A program made the position numbers and the translations under genes. Source: Candidatus Endobugula sertula (GTDB lineage: Bacteria > Pseudomonadota > Gammaproteobacteria > Pseudomonadales > Cellvibrionaceae). Taken from it: DNA of 64,000 nucleotides. The notes below the pieces were generated by a model. It did not search any database and had not been told where the DNA came from. It worked only from the letters and a program-made list of their open reading frames with translations. Shown here one piece after another: positions 55,978 through 64,000 of the stretch (position 1 is the stretch's first letter; every line of letters begins with the position of its first letter). The DNA is taken from positions 1 through 64,000 of the forward strand of contig MDLC01000013.1 of the NCBI GenBank assembly GCA_001723645.1. Direction: 5' to 3'.

Positions 55978-57018
55978 GTGTCTATTCAATTCAAACAAGA
56001 AACGTTTCGCGACGACTATAGCTTTAACAACTCTGAGTGGGCCATTCAGCGCTTTCCTTTTCCTTTCCATGAAGACAGCTATATGTACTCTGTTAATATA
56101 GAACCACATTGTGGCGGACCTGTAGGCAGTGTTTATGAAAAGTGCTTTGATGTTGATGAACACTATATTGCCGAGATAAAAGAACGAGACATTGTGCTGG
56201 GGGAAGATCCCTTACGTTGTCAATCTCTCCCCCATATGACTCTGGTGGGCTGGGATCTCCTTGAATTAATTATGGTGTCAAAATCCGAAGACTACCCTGA
56301 TTTATTTGAGCTTCAGCGGAAGGGTAATCAATAGCGCTGGATCAACAGAGTCTTAAACATTGACGATAGTTTTACCTTTTTAGATAACACGACATTGCCT
56401 TATGGCCCAATGGAATACATTACTCGTCAAACACAAGGTGACTTTTGTTTACTTGATCAGCGTGACGAAAATTTATGGATGGATGCTGGTATGGTCACCT
56501 CTCCGGCAAATTGGTCACTGGATTTTGCTCTGGGTATGAACTTTTTTGAATGGCATGCACCGGTACCTAAAGCCCATGAAATGGGTATCTTTAAACGTGC
56601 ATTACGGTTTTTGCTTGCGATTCAATATGGTGCACCTGCACGGCGTCTCAACTGGTCCATGACAGTAAACCCGATATTGGATACCAGTACGGAAAACTAT
56701 CATCAGTGGGGTATGCAAAAAACAACGATGACACCAGAGAATGTGGGTAGTAAACAACATTTGCGTGTGGAGTTACAAACTTTTTTTAGATTGCCACGAT
56801 CCAATGCACTGGCTTTCCCAATCAGGTGTTATCTCATCAAACTGGAAGAACTGGTTACCATTCCTAAGTGGGGACGTCGTCTGCACCGGGTGGTTCGTGA
56901 CTTACCTATTGAGTTAGTCACTTACAAAGGACTTATCAATACCCGCCCTTTGATTATCGATTATCTGTCACAATTTGATGATGGTGCAGAAACTTCACCG
57001 GGTGAGTGGCCAGACTAG
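55978..57018 (+). pseudogene. DUF3445 heme-dependent oxidative N-demethylase subunit, interrupted by an in-frame TAG
   Basis: GTG at 55978 with AAGGAG 5 bases upstream opens a frame of 347 codons ending at 57018, broken once by TAG at 56332-56334 (codon 119). Both sides are in the same frame and are parts of one protein: YSVNIEPHCGG before; PLEYIT-like PMEYITRQTQGDF, MDAGMVTSPANWSLDF, TPENVG and FFRLPRSNALAFPIR after. This family catalyses N-demethylation of dimethylamine with heme. At the stop, homologues I recall have Trp, so TGG to TAG is a likely single change. Without read-through no active subunit is made, disabling the dmm operon. Confidence 0.8.
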
Positions 57019-57125
57019 GGCTTGTTAACACTCGTTTTTCTATAGTAAATACATGGCGATATCATATATAAGCGGAGTGCTGATTTCCGTAATTTCCTGG
57101 TGCAATGTATCGTTGTTGCCGTTAC

Positions 57126-57605
57126 CTATATGTTCAAAATGTCTAAGGGTAATGCCGTAGTATTGACGACTTTACGCATGACAAAACGGGAATGAACACC
57201 AGTGACTCCTTCTATGGTGGTCAGCTTACTTAATAAAAAGGCTTGGTAGGCTTCCATATCTTTCACGACGACTTTCAGCTGGTAATCAGCCGCAGCTCCT
57301 GTAATTAGCAAACACTCCTGAACCTCTGGGTAACTGGATACCATAGATTCAAAATGGTCGAAACGTTCGGGTGTGTGTCTGTCCATACTGATACTAATCA
57401 AGGCTGTTAAAGTCAAACCCAGTTTTTTTTCATTTAACAAGATGACTTTTTTACCAATAATTCCCGCTTCTTCTAGAGATTTTACCCGGCGTAAACAAGG
57501 CGAGGCTGATAAGCCGACCTTCTCCGCTAATTCTAAATTGCTGATACCCCCATTTTTTTGTATTTCTGACAATATACGTCTATCTGTACGATCTAGCTTT
57601 ACCAT
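57126..57605 (-). CDS. Lrp/AsnC family transcriptional regulator
   Basis: 159 residues: N-terminal helix-turn-helix (KLDRTDRRILSEIQKNGGIS, LAEKVGLSASPCLRRVKSLEE) and a C-terminal RAM/ACT-like effector domain (about 65-145). It is divergent from leuA with 332 bases between them, so it may control leuA or itself; the effector is unknown. The sequence is closer to general Lrp-like proteins than to AsnC of E. coli. Confidence 0.88.
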   Translation of the reverse strand: MVKLDRTDRRILSEIQKNGGISNLELAEKVGLSASPCLRRVKSLEEAGIIGKKVILLNEKKLGLTLTALISISMDRHTPERFDHFESMVSSYPEVQECLLITGAAADYQLKVVVKDMEAYQAFLLSKLTTIEGVTGVHSRFVMRKVVNTTALPLDILNI

Positions 57606-57810
57606 TACTCCCCTCTCAATTTACTCAAAAACTTGTCTAAGAGTATAAGCAATGACAGTGTTAAGCAATAATTAACCCTTAAAATAACCTATTTTAGGTA
57701 TTAGTACTAAAAAAATAGTGATAAGGAGGTTAATTAGCAATACTTTTTCCCAGATAAACTTCTAAAATAAATAATACCAACCGTCTGCATTACTCCTGCT
57801 CATGGTTTAC

Positions 57811-57833
57811 TTTACTTCTCATGAGGAAGTAAA
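57811..57833 (+). promoter_or_regulatory. Hairpin in the leuA upstream region
   Basis: TTTACTTC and GAAGTAAA form a perfect 8-bp stem around a 7-base loop that itself contains TCATGA. It lies 29 bases before the leader ORF. It could be an RNA structure or a regulator-binding palindrome. Confidence 0.35.
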
Positions 57834-57861
57834 AGTTCACATGCCCATAAGGTGAATGAAC

Positions 57862-57951
57862 ATGAAGTTGCTTGATCATTGCTCACCACTTGATCCTCGT
57901 GGTGTCTTATTTACTTATGATGAGTTGATTGAATATTATGAACCCGTTTGA
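57862..57951 (+). promoter_or_regulatory. Possible leuA leader peptide with internal attenuator-like hairpin
   Basis: A 29-codon ORF with a GGTGA ribosome site 7 bases before its ATG. Five of 29 residues are Leu (two adjacent at positions 3-4) and its stop overlaps the leuA start by 14 bases. Inside it, 57884-57904 forms a 6-bp stem (CACCAC with GTGGTG, 9-base loop) followed by TCTTATTT, which resembles a weak terminator. This could be a leucine-sensitive leader or a coupling ORF. It is unproven. Confidence 0.4.
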
Positions 57952-59644
57952 TCATAGATATTTTAACTATAGAAAGTATCGTCCGTTTCCCACCATTAAT
58001 AAACCGGACCGTCGGTGGCCTTCGCAAGTTATAGAAAAAGCCCCCATATGGTGTGCTGTTGACCTGAGGGATGGGAACCAGGCATTAATAGAACCTATGA
58101 ATGTTGCTCAAAAGCAGCGTTTATGGAAGTTGCTGATCAAACTAGGATTTAAGGAAATTGAAATTGGTTTTCCTTCGGCTTCTCAGCCCGACTTTGATTT
58201 TTGTCGCTGGTTAATCGAGGAGCATCAAATTCCTGATGATGTAAGAATTCAAGCGTTAACTCAGGCTCGTCCTGAGTTAATTGAAAGAACTTACGAAGCC
58301 CTGTGTGATGTTAAACAGGCCATTGTTCATGTTTATAATTCAACCTCTCCAGTACAACGTAAAAAGGTTTTTAAATTAGATAAAGCTGGTGTTATGGATA
58401 TTGCACGTCAAGGTGCTCAAAAAGTCCTCGATGAATCTAAAAAATACCCAGATACTGATTGGTATTTTGAGTATTCTCCAGAGAGTTTTTCTAGCACTGA
58501 AATTGATTATGCCATTGACGTCTGTAATGCCGTTATCGATGTATGGCAGCCTACTCCAGATCACAAAGCCATTTTTAATCTACCAGCGACAGTAGAGTGT
58601 GCTACACCGAATGTGTTTGCCGACCAGATAGAGACTTTTTGCGATAATATCAATAGCCGAGATGCTATCGTTGTGAGTCTTCATACTCATAACGACCGTG
58701 GCTGTGCCGTAGCGGCAGCTGAGTTGGGTGTTATGGCGGGGGCAGATAGAATTGAAGGCACCTTGATGGGTAATGGAGAACGTACGGGTAACATGGACAT
58801 TGTTACTATGGCGATGAACCTTTATAGCCAGGGTGTTGATCCAGAGCTCGATTTATCCAACGCCGACGAAATTGTTCGTGTTGTGGCAGAGTGCACTCAA
58901 ATCGCCGCACATCCTCGCCACCCATGGTTTGGTGAGCTGGTTTACACGGCTTTTTCTGGTAGTCATCAGGATGCCATTAAAAAGTGTTTAAGCGTACAGG
59001 AAGACAATATGATGTGGGATGTGGCATATCTTCCTATCGATCCACGGGATCTCGGTCGAGATTATCAATCGGTTATCCGCGTTAACAGTCAGTCAGGTAA
59101 AGGCGGAGTTGCTTATGTATTAGAGCAGAAGTATGGCTTGCAATTGCCTCGCTGGCTGCAAATAGAAGCTAGCCGTAAGGTGCAAGCCTATGCAGAGCAA
59201 AACTCTGTTGAAGTCTCCCACCAGGAAATGTGGCGAATTGTAGAAGAGACTTTTATGAATACAGGCAAGGATTATCAGCTCAATACCTATCACTTGGAGA
59301 AGGAGGGTGAAACAGAAAGCCTTCAGGCAACACTTATTTCCAGTGATCCTAAAATGGCGGATATCACCCTAACGGGGCAGGGTGATGGCGCTTTATCTGC
59401 ATTTTGTCATGCCATTCGACAAAGTACTGGATTAGACGTTGAAATTATCCACTATGATCAGCATGCCATTGGTGCGGGAACAGACGCTTCTGCCGTGGGT
59501 TATGTCCAGTTAAAAATTAATGGGCGACGTTACTGTGGTATTGCTAAAAATAAAGATATTCTTAGTGCAAACCTTAATGCTATTTTAGCGTGTATTAATC
59601 AAGTGGGTGTCGATTCTCGGGCATCGACAAGTCTCTCTGTTTAA
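57938..59644 (+). CDS. leuA: 2-isopropylmalate synthase
   Basis: First committed step of leucine synthesis. About 568 residues, the longer form of the family found in Pseudomonas and yeast. Catalytic and metal motifs: AVDLRDGNQALIEPM, HTHNDRGC (about 247), MGNGERTGN (about 280), and a C-terminal LeuA allosteric domain (about 440-568) for leucine feedback. The ATG at 57938 is preferred over a TTG three codons earlier. Confidence 0.96.
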   Translation: MNPFDHRYFNYRKYRPFPTINKPDRRWPSQVIEKAPIWCAVDLRDGNQALIEPMNVAQKQRLWKLLIKLGFKEIEIGFPSASQPDFDFCRWLIEEHQIPDDVRIQALTQARPELIERTYEALCDVKQAIVHVYNSTSPVQRKKVFKLDKAGVMDIARQGAQKVLDESKKYPDTDWYFEYSPESFSSTEIDYAIDVCNAVIDVWQPTPDHKAIFNLPATVECATPNVFADQIETFCDNINSRDAIVVSLHTHNDRGCAVAAAELGVMAGADRIEGTLMGNGERTGNMDIVTMAMNLYSQGVDPELDLSNADEIVRVVAECTQIAAHPRHPWFGELVYTAFSGSHQDAIKKCLSVQEDNMMWDVAYLPIDPRDLGRDYQSVIRVNSQSGKGGVAYVLEQKYGLQLPRWLQIEASRKVQAYAEQNSVEVSHQEMWRIVEETFMNTGKDYQLNTYHLEKEGETESLQATLISSDPKMADITLTGQGDGALSAFCHAIRQSTGLDVEIIHYDQHAIGAGTDASAVGYVQLKINGRRYCGIAKNKDILSANLNAILACINQVGVDSRASTSLSV

Positions 59645-59648
59645 GGCG

Positions 59649-59678
59649 GATAAACATGTCTATATGGGCATGTTTATC
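59649..59678 (+). terminator. Hairpin terminator after leuA
   Basis: A perfect 10-bp stem (GATAAACATG with CATGTTTATC) with a 10-base loop begins 5 bases after the leuA stop. The downstream T tract is short (TCTAG), so it is a probable, not certain, intrinsic terminator. Confidence 0.55.
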
Positions 59679-59820
59679 TCTAGCTTGCGTATACCTAGTT
59701 GCCTGTTAAAAATGTAAAAAGTCCAATAGCATAGCCGTTTTTTTACCAAAATCTCCCTTCCAAATGGCAAGCTTTCTTGGTTATAGTACGCATAATCTTG
59801 TCATTTGGGATCATCGCTTC

Positions 59821-59928
59821 ATGAAATCTAATTCTGCTAATCCCCCTGAGCCTGACGATGTATTCCGGATCGCGCCTCGACCAAATCATCAACATGAAAC
59901 ACGAGTGAGTGTTGTTAGTGGATCATAA
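59821..59928 (+). CDS. Possible 35-residue ORF of unknown function
   Basis: ATG to TAA, 35 residues, Pro- and Asn-rich with no hydrophobic segment. No good ribosome site is seen. It could be a small gene, a remnant of a larger one, or chance. It lies 47 bases before csdA-csdE. Confidence 0.25.
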   Translation: MKSNSANPPEPDDVFRIAPRPNHQHETRVSVVSGS

Positions 59929-59975
59929 ATACAATGCTATCTATGATCATTTAGAGACCAGCCAAAGATGTTTAT

Positions 59976-61658
59976 ATGACTTTCGATGCACAACATTTTA
60001 AAAAGTATTTCCCCTTATTTGATCAGCCAGATAATCAACGCCTGATTTACCTTGATAATGCGGCTACCACACAGAAACCTCGTTGTGTTATTGAGGCAAT
60101 CAGTCATTTTTATTTATCCATTAATGGTAATGCCCAGCGAGCCAGTCATCGTCTAGCTCGTGCGGCGACTGAACATATCGAGCAGGTACGGCGGCAAGCG
60201 GTAACTTTTCTGGGGGCAGGTTCGAGCTGTGAAGTTGTGTTTACTCATGGTGCTACAGAAGCGCTGAACTTATTGGCATATGGTTTGTTATCTGGGGTGA
60301 ATCCAGGGGATGAGATTGTTTTGTCTCATGCAGAGCATCACGCAAATCTTTTACCTTGGCAGCAGTGGGCGTCCCGTCGACAGTGTAAGCTGACGTTTTT
60401 CCCCGCTCAACAAGGCGTGCCTCTATGGAATCAATGGTCAGTCGTTGTCGGTGAAAGAACAAAAGTGGTTACGTTAACAGGAGCCTCCAATGTCTTGGGT
60501 AGTTTAACGGATTTATCAATGATTAGGGCGATTAAACAGCGTTATCCACATATGATTGTGGTACTGGATGCCTCTCAAATGGCTTGTCATATACCATTAC
60601 AATCTGTGGATTGGCAGTGTGACTTTTTAGTGTGTTCCGCGCATAAATTTTATGGACCTACGGGTATGGGTTTGCTATATGGTCGTGAATCACTATTACA
60701 GGCTTTGCCTCCATTAGTCGTTGGGGGTGAAATGGTTGATACGGCAGGTTTGTATCAAAGCCAGTTTGTTAAGGGCGTTCAGCGTTTTGAAGCAGGGACT
60801 TCATCAATGGGAGCGATTGCAGGTTTGGGGGGATGTTTTGATTTTTGGCAGCAGCAAGATCGTAAGGCCATGATGGCCTATGAGCAATCGCTCAATCGTT
60901 ATTTACATGAGCAGTTGCAACAATGCCTTCAATCTTTTCAGTTGGATAATAGGCTAAAGCTGATTACTAAGGCCAATAATAATGTAGGTATTGCCACCTT
61001 GATTTCCTGTGATGAGACCTATGCTTTGGCCGATTTAGCGCTGTGGCTTGATGAGCATGATATTGCCGTTCGAGTGGGGGACCATTGTGCCCAGCCTTTA
61101 TGGCAGGCTTTGCAAGCAAAATATGGGCAGAATAAAGGCTTACGATTTTCATTGGCGGCGTATAATAGTGAAAGTGATATTGATCAGTTGATTGTTGTGG
61201 TGAGTCAGTTCTTTCAGGCTGTTGAAGGTTCTGTAGCTTTAGTGAAGCCTGATATAGCTATGATGGATAATTTATCCAATATTGAGTGGCAAGAGTTATT
61301 ACGTGCATCATCTTGGCAACGTCGTTATACACAGTTGCTACGTTGGGGAGGGAAAATAATCGCCAAGCCTCAGATTCGTGATGAGCGGTATCGTATTAAA
61401 GGGTGCGAGTCTCATGTTTGGCTACAACATCAAATGCAGGGCCAGCAGCATTATTTTTTAATGGATAGTGATTCAAATGTGATTAAAGGCTTATCTGCTT
61501 TGCTGTTGCTCTGGTTTAATGGCAAGACCACAGAGGAGATTATGGCGATTGATGTACAGCAACGATATCAACAGTTGTTATTGGATAAGCATTTAAGTGC
61601 TTCACGCATGAATGGGTTCCGAGCGTTATTAGATGCTATGCAACGTGCGGTTCAGTAG
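59976..61658 (+). CDS. csdA: CsdA-CsdE fusion: cysteine desulfurase joined to SufE-like sulfur acceptor
   Basis: 560 residues. Residues 1-405 are a class V aminotransferase-type desulfurase: PLP Lys224 in CSAHKFYGPTG, HHANLLPW, and catalytic Cys371 in GDHCAQPL. Residues about 425-560 are SufE/CsdE-like, with acceptor Cys477 in RIKGCESHVWL. In E. coli and Pseudomonas CsdA and CsdE are separate proteins; here they are covalently joined, which would favour direct sulfur transfer between domains. No other suf or isc gene is nearby. Confidence 0.88.
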   Translation: MTFDAQHFKKYFPLFDQPDNQRLIYLDNAATTQKPRCVIEAISHFYLSINGNAQRASHRLARAATEHIEQVRRQAVTFLGAGSSCEVVFTHGATEALNLLAYGLLSGVNPGDEIVLSHAEHHANLLPWQQWASRRQCKLTFFPAQQGVPLWNQWSVVVGERTKVVTLTGASNVLGSLTDLSMIRAIKQRYPHMIVVLDASQMACHIPLQSVDWQCDFLVCSAHKFYGPTGMGLLYGRESLLQALPPLVVGGEMVDTAGLYQSQFVKGVQRFEAGTSSMGAIAGLGGCFDFWQQQDRKAMMAYEQSLNRYLHEQLQQCLQSFQLDNRLKLITKANNNVGIATLISCDETYALADLALWLDEHDIAVRVGDHCAQPLWQALQAKYGQNKGLRFSLAAYNSESDIDQLIVVVSQFFQAVEGSVALVKPDIAMMDNLSNIEWQELLRASSWQRRYTQLLRWGGKIIAKPQIRDERYRIKGCESHVWLQHQMQGQQHYFLMDSDSNVIKGLSALLLLWFNGKTTEEIMAIDVQQRYQQLLLDKHLSASRMNGFRALLDAMQRAVQ

Positions 61659-61870
61659 GGTTTCGTTTTATGAAACGCTCGATATAAGAGCTAATGTACG
61701 GTGTCATTCGTTGCCCTTAAGCCTAAATAAATTTGTTAAATCGTAGCGAGGTTGACTAATCACCTTCACAGTTATAGAAATAATGTTATTATTCCTTCAC
61801 TGACCGTTGTTAAGGTTCGCAAATATAATAATAAGGATTTAGAACATTAACCCATCCTTTCTGGAGTAGT

Positions 61871-62218
61871 ATGACTAATACAACAGCAACTGATATATTG
61901 GCGTCCCTCAGCCAAACCCTTAAAGAACGTAAATGTGCAGGTAGTACTGACAGCTCTTATGTGGCTCAGTTACATAGTCAAGGTTTAAATAAAGTTCTGG
62001 AAAAAGTGGGTGAAGAAGCGACGGAAACCATTCTGGCTGCCAAAGATGCTGCTCTGAGTGGTAATAATGCGGATTTGGTTTACGAGACTGCCGACTTATG
62101 GTTTCATTCGATGGTGATGCTCTCTCACTTGAATATTGAGATTCAAGAGGTTCTTGATGAACTGGTTCGGCGTACCGGCGTGTCTGGTTTAAACGAAAAA
62201 GCATCACGCCATCAGTAA
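61871..62218 (+). CDS. hisE: Phosphoribosyl-ATP pyrophosphatase
   Basis: Second step of histidine synthesis. 115 residues, all-helical MazG-like fold. Conserved metal-binding acidic stretch [16 protein letters not shown] and [15 protein letters not shown]. It is followed at once by tatABC, as in Pseudomonas (hisI-hisE-tatABC), but hisI is not the preceding gene here. Confidence 0.95.
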   Translation: MTNTTATDILASLSQTLKERKCAGSTDSSYVAQLHSQGLNKVLEKVGEEATETILAAKDAALSGNNADLVYETADLWFHSMVMLSHLNIEIQEVLDELVRRTGVSGLNEKASRHQ

Positions 62219-62251
62219 TTCACTGGGTGAGTGATTGAGGAGTATAGCATT

Positions 62252-62488
62252 ATGGGCTTTGGTGGTATTAGTGTTTGGCAACTATTAATTATTCTGGCGA
62301 TTGTTGTATTGTTATTCGGAACCAAGAAATTACGTGGTATGGGTTCTGATTTAGGCAGTGCTTTTAAGGGCTTTAGGGAAGCCATCGGTGCAGATGAAGC
62401 AGGCAAGGACGATAGCAAAATAGAAGACGAACAATCAACCACTGCCGATGCAGTAGAAAAAGCAGAATATACGTCAGAAAAAAAGTAA
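62252..62488 (+). CDS. tatA: Sec-independent translocase protein TatA
   Basis: 78 residues. Short N-terminal membrane helix ([18 protein letters not shown]) with the typical FGTKKLR hinge, amphipathic helix ([17 protein letters not shown]), and a polar acidic tail. TatA forms the channel of the twin-arginine system. The ATG at 62252 follows GAGGAG by 8 bases; the preceding TTG is not used. Confidence 0.95.
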   Translation: MGFGGISVWQLLIILAIVVLLFGTKKLRGMGSDLGSAFKGFREAIGADEAGKDDSKIEDEQSTTADAVEKAEYTSEKK

Positions 62489-62497
62489 GCAACGATC

Positions 62498-62812
62498 ATG
62501 GGATTTTTTGAAATACTGTTAATTGCAGTGGTTGTCTTGCTGGTGGTTGGACCTGAGCGCATGCCTGATGCTGTGCGCTCCACCTTGTTAACCATTGGCA
62601 GAGTGAAGCGTATGCTTAGCACTGCTTTCCAGGATATTGAAAAGCAGGTGGGTGTCGATGAAATTCGTCAGCAGCTACACAATGAAGACGTGATGAAAAG
62701 TATTAGTGAGGCTCAAGAAAATGTGTCGCAACTGACACAAGCCGCTGTTGAACAGAGTCACCCCTCTGTTCAGATGACCGTCAGTAAGCCTGAACGCGGG
62801 GATGATCAATGA
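62498..62812 (+). CDS. tatB: Sec-independent translocase protein TatB
   Basis: 104 residues. N-terminal FFEILLIAVVVLLVVGPERMP membrane helix and LPxx-like GPERMPDAVR turn, then a long amphipathic helix, as in TatB. TatB works with TatC as substrate receptor. It starts 9 bases after tatA. Confidence 0.95.
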   Translation: MGFFEILLIAVVVLLVVGPERMPDAVRSTLLTIGRVKRMLSTAFQDIEKQVGVDEIRQQLHNEDVMKSISEAQENVSQLTQAAVEQSHPSVQMTVSKPERGDDQ

Positions 62813-62865
62813 CCTCCACAATCAGCACCATGATTCTGTTAGCCTTGTGGTGACAACATCAATCT

Positions 62866-63603
62866 ATGAGTGATACAGACCAGCAATCTTTACCTTTAGT
62901 GCAGCATTTGATTGAGTTGCGTAATCGCTTGTTGTACGGACTGGTTGTCCTATTGGTTATATTTTTGATGCTATTCCCTTTTGCTAACGATATTTATATC
63001 TTTGTTTCGGCACCATTGCAGGTGTTTTTACCTGAGTCGAGTTCAATGATTGCCACTGAAGTGGCTACCCCGTTTTTAGCCCCGTTTAAATTGACCTTTT
63101 TTGTGGCTTTTTTGATTGCCATTCCCTTTTTGCTTTATCAATTGTGGGCGTTTTTGGCCCCAGGTTTATATCAGAGTGAGAAAGGCTTGATTTTCCCCTT
63201 ATTGGTATCTAGTGTATTTCTGTTTTATGCAGGCATTGCTTTTGCCTATAGTGTTGTATTTCCATTAATTTTTGCGTTTTTTACCTCAACGGCTCCGGAA
63301 GGCGTGACCGTGATGACGGATATTGGAAGTTATTTGGATTTTGTGACTAAATTGTTTATTGCCTTTGGAGTGGTGTTTGAAATCCCTATTGCGACGATAT
63401 TATTCATTCGTTCAGGAGTGATTAGTGCAGATGAGCTGGTGCAAAAACGTCCCTATATTATTATAGGGTCTTTTGTTATTGGCATGTTGCTGACGCCTCC
63501 TGATGTTATCTCGCAGTCTTTGTTAGCTATTCCCATGTGGTGTTTGTTTGAATGTGGTGTATTTTTGGGGCGTTACCTGCATAATAAAAAATCTATTGTT
63601 TAA
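62866..63603 (+). CDS. tatC: Sec-independent translocase protein TatC
   Basis: 245 residues with six membrane helices. Conserved residues: [10 protein letters not shown] near the start (Glu17-like site that recognises the twin-arginine signal), [15 protein letters not shown], and [15 protein letters not shown]. It starts 53 bases after tatB. The three genes form one operon, probably with hisE. Confidence 0.97.
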   Translation: MSDTDQQSLPLVQHLIELRNRLLYGLVVLLVIFLMLFPFANDIYIFVSAPLQVFLPESSSMIATEVATPFLAPFKLTFFVAFLIAIPFLLYQLWAFLAPGLYQSEKGLIFPLLVSSVFLFYAGIAFAYSVVFPLIFAFFTSTAPEGVTVMTDIGSYLDFVTKLFIAFGVVFEIPIATILFIRSGVISADELVQKRPYIIIGSFVIGMLLTPPDVISQSLLAIPMWCLFECGVFLGRYLHNKKSIV

Positions 63604-63628
63604 GTAGCTGATGTTCCTTAATCAAAGT

Positions 63629-63652
63629 AGATAACAACGAATGGTTATCTTT
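63629..63652 (+). terminator. Possible terminator after tatC
   Basis: A 7-bp stem (AGATAAC with GTTATCT) with an 8-base loop, followed by TT. It lies 25 bases after the tatC stop and before a convergent gene. It is weak. Confidence 0.4.
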
Positions 63653-63749
63653 CCGGTGAATGCCTAGGTCAGGCACAACAATACCCCACTTTTCTTTATG
63701 ACCATTGATGATGTTTCAGCTCTAGTGTGGTCAGAATGTGGAGTGCTTA

Positions 63750-64000
63750 TTAGTTCTGGTCAGCATACACTTTGTACTGCTTAAGACACCCATGTAATGC
63801 AATAATACTTTTAGCGGTCTTCTGATTGGCTGAAGCTGTTTGAATCGCACCCGTCGAGGTATTTTCTGCGATTCTAGAAATATTGTTCACATTGCTATTA
63901 ATTTGTTCTGCTGCTGCAGATTGTTCTTCTGCGGTTGAGGCAATTTGGGTATTTAAATCTGATATTTGATTGACAGCTTGAGTGGCGGCTTCTAAAGCAG
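63750..64000 (-). CDS. Methyl-accepting chemotaxis protein, C-terminal end (gene runs off the window)
   Basis: The last 250 bases, read on the minus strand, give a chemoreceptor C-terminus ending QYKVYADQN at a TAA (63750). The helical-hairpin signalling-domain segment SDLNTQIASTAEEQSAAAEQ is characteristic of MCP cytoplasmic domains. The N-terminus lies beyond 64000. Pseudomonas has an MCP gene downstream of tatC as well. Confidence 0.9.
   Translation of the reverse strand, partial: ALEAATQAVNQISDLNTQIASTAEEQSAAAEQINSNVNNISRIAENTSTGAIQTASANQKTAKSIIALHGCLKQYKVYADQN

Noticed and set aside
61920-62207. 95-codon minus-strand ORF over hisE
   Set aside because: Antisense to hisE, which has full family motifs.

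Overview
The window is a continuous chromosome segment of a gammaproteobacterium. It is A+T-rich by eye (I did not compute GC). Many blocks match the gene order of Pseudomonas: crc/pyrE followed by argB, algC, coaBC and radC; glyQ-glyS-gmhB-plsC; oxyR-recG-HDOD-ubiC; lptM-lysA-dapF-DUF484; ubiK, glnK and sutA; pilT-pilU; gshA-fliL; algQ/rsd with an FKBP; hisE-tatABC; prlC-yheV with a gamma-carbonic anhydrase. The blocks are joined differently and several usual partners are absent from their slots (dut, xerC, amtB, ubiA, cysC). A free-living or host-associated member of the Pseudomonadales/Oceanospirillales side of the Gammaproteobacteria is the best guess. No tRNA, rRNA, CRISPR array, prophage or intact insertion sequence was seen.

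Layout. 1-5.6 kb: a membrane and polyamine cluster (end of an ion-channel-like gene, a DUF350 protein, a glycine-rich membrane protein, a membrane-anchored aminopropyltransferase, a rhomboid protease), convergent with cvfB-speD. 5.8-8.9 kb: sulfate assimilation (cysH, convergent with cysDN). 9-15.9 kb: a GST, yheV-prlC, carbonic anhydrase, glyoxalase I, an asparaginase-like protein and small unknowns. 15.3-23.6 kb: ubiC, HDOD, recG, oxyR, an epimerase, a DUF2059 protein and serA. 23.7-30.4 kb: a coiled-coil/peptidoglycan-binding protein, ubiK, glnK, sutA, DUF484, dapF, lysA, lptM. 30.5-39.5 kb: crc, a dead IS200-like element, pyrE, a DUF4124 protein, slmA, argB, an algC-type mutase, coaBC, radC. 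39.6-46.1 kb: glyQS, a GmhB-like protein, an acyltransferase, pilU and pilT. 46.5-53 kb: gshA, a FliL-like protein, rsd, a WD40 lipoprotein, FKBP, DUF924 and PilZ. 53-57 kb: two genes each interrupted by one in-frame stop (an alpha/beta hydrolase and the catalytic subunit of a dimethylamine-monooxygenase-type system), plus dmmA and its reductase. 57-64 kb: an Lrp regulator, leuA with a possible leader peptide, a CsdA-CsdE fusion, hisE, tatABC and the end of a chemotaxis receptor.

Most of the segment is housekeeping: amino-acid synthesis (serine, lysine/DAP, arginine, leucine, histidine), sulfur assimilation, glutathione synthesis and use, pyrimidine and CoA synthesis, tRNA-Gly charging, protein export and twitching motility. 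The points most worth a second look are: an OxyR with Met in place of the resolving Cys208; a GmhB homologue with Ser in place of the nucleophilic Asp while its zinc loop is kept; two genes broken by single stop codons within about 3 kb; a degraded IS200-type transposon between crc and pyrE with both end palindromes still visible; a CsdA-CsdE fusion; and a possible leucine leader peptide overlapping leuA.
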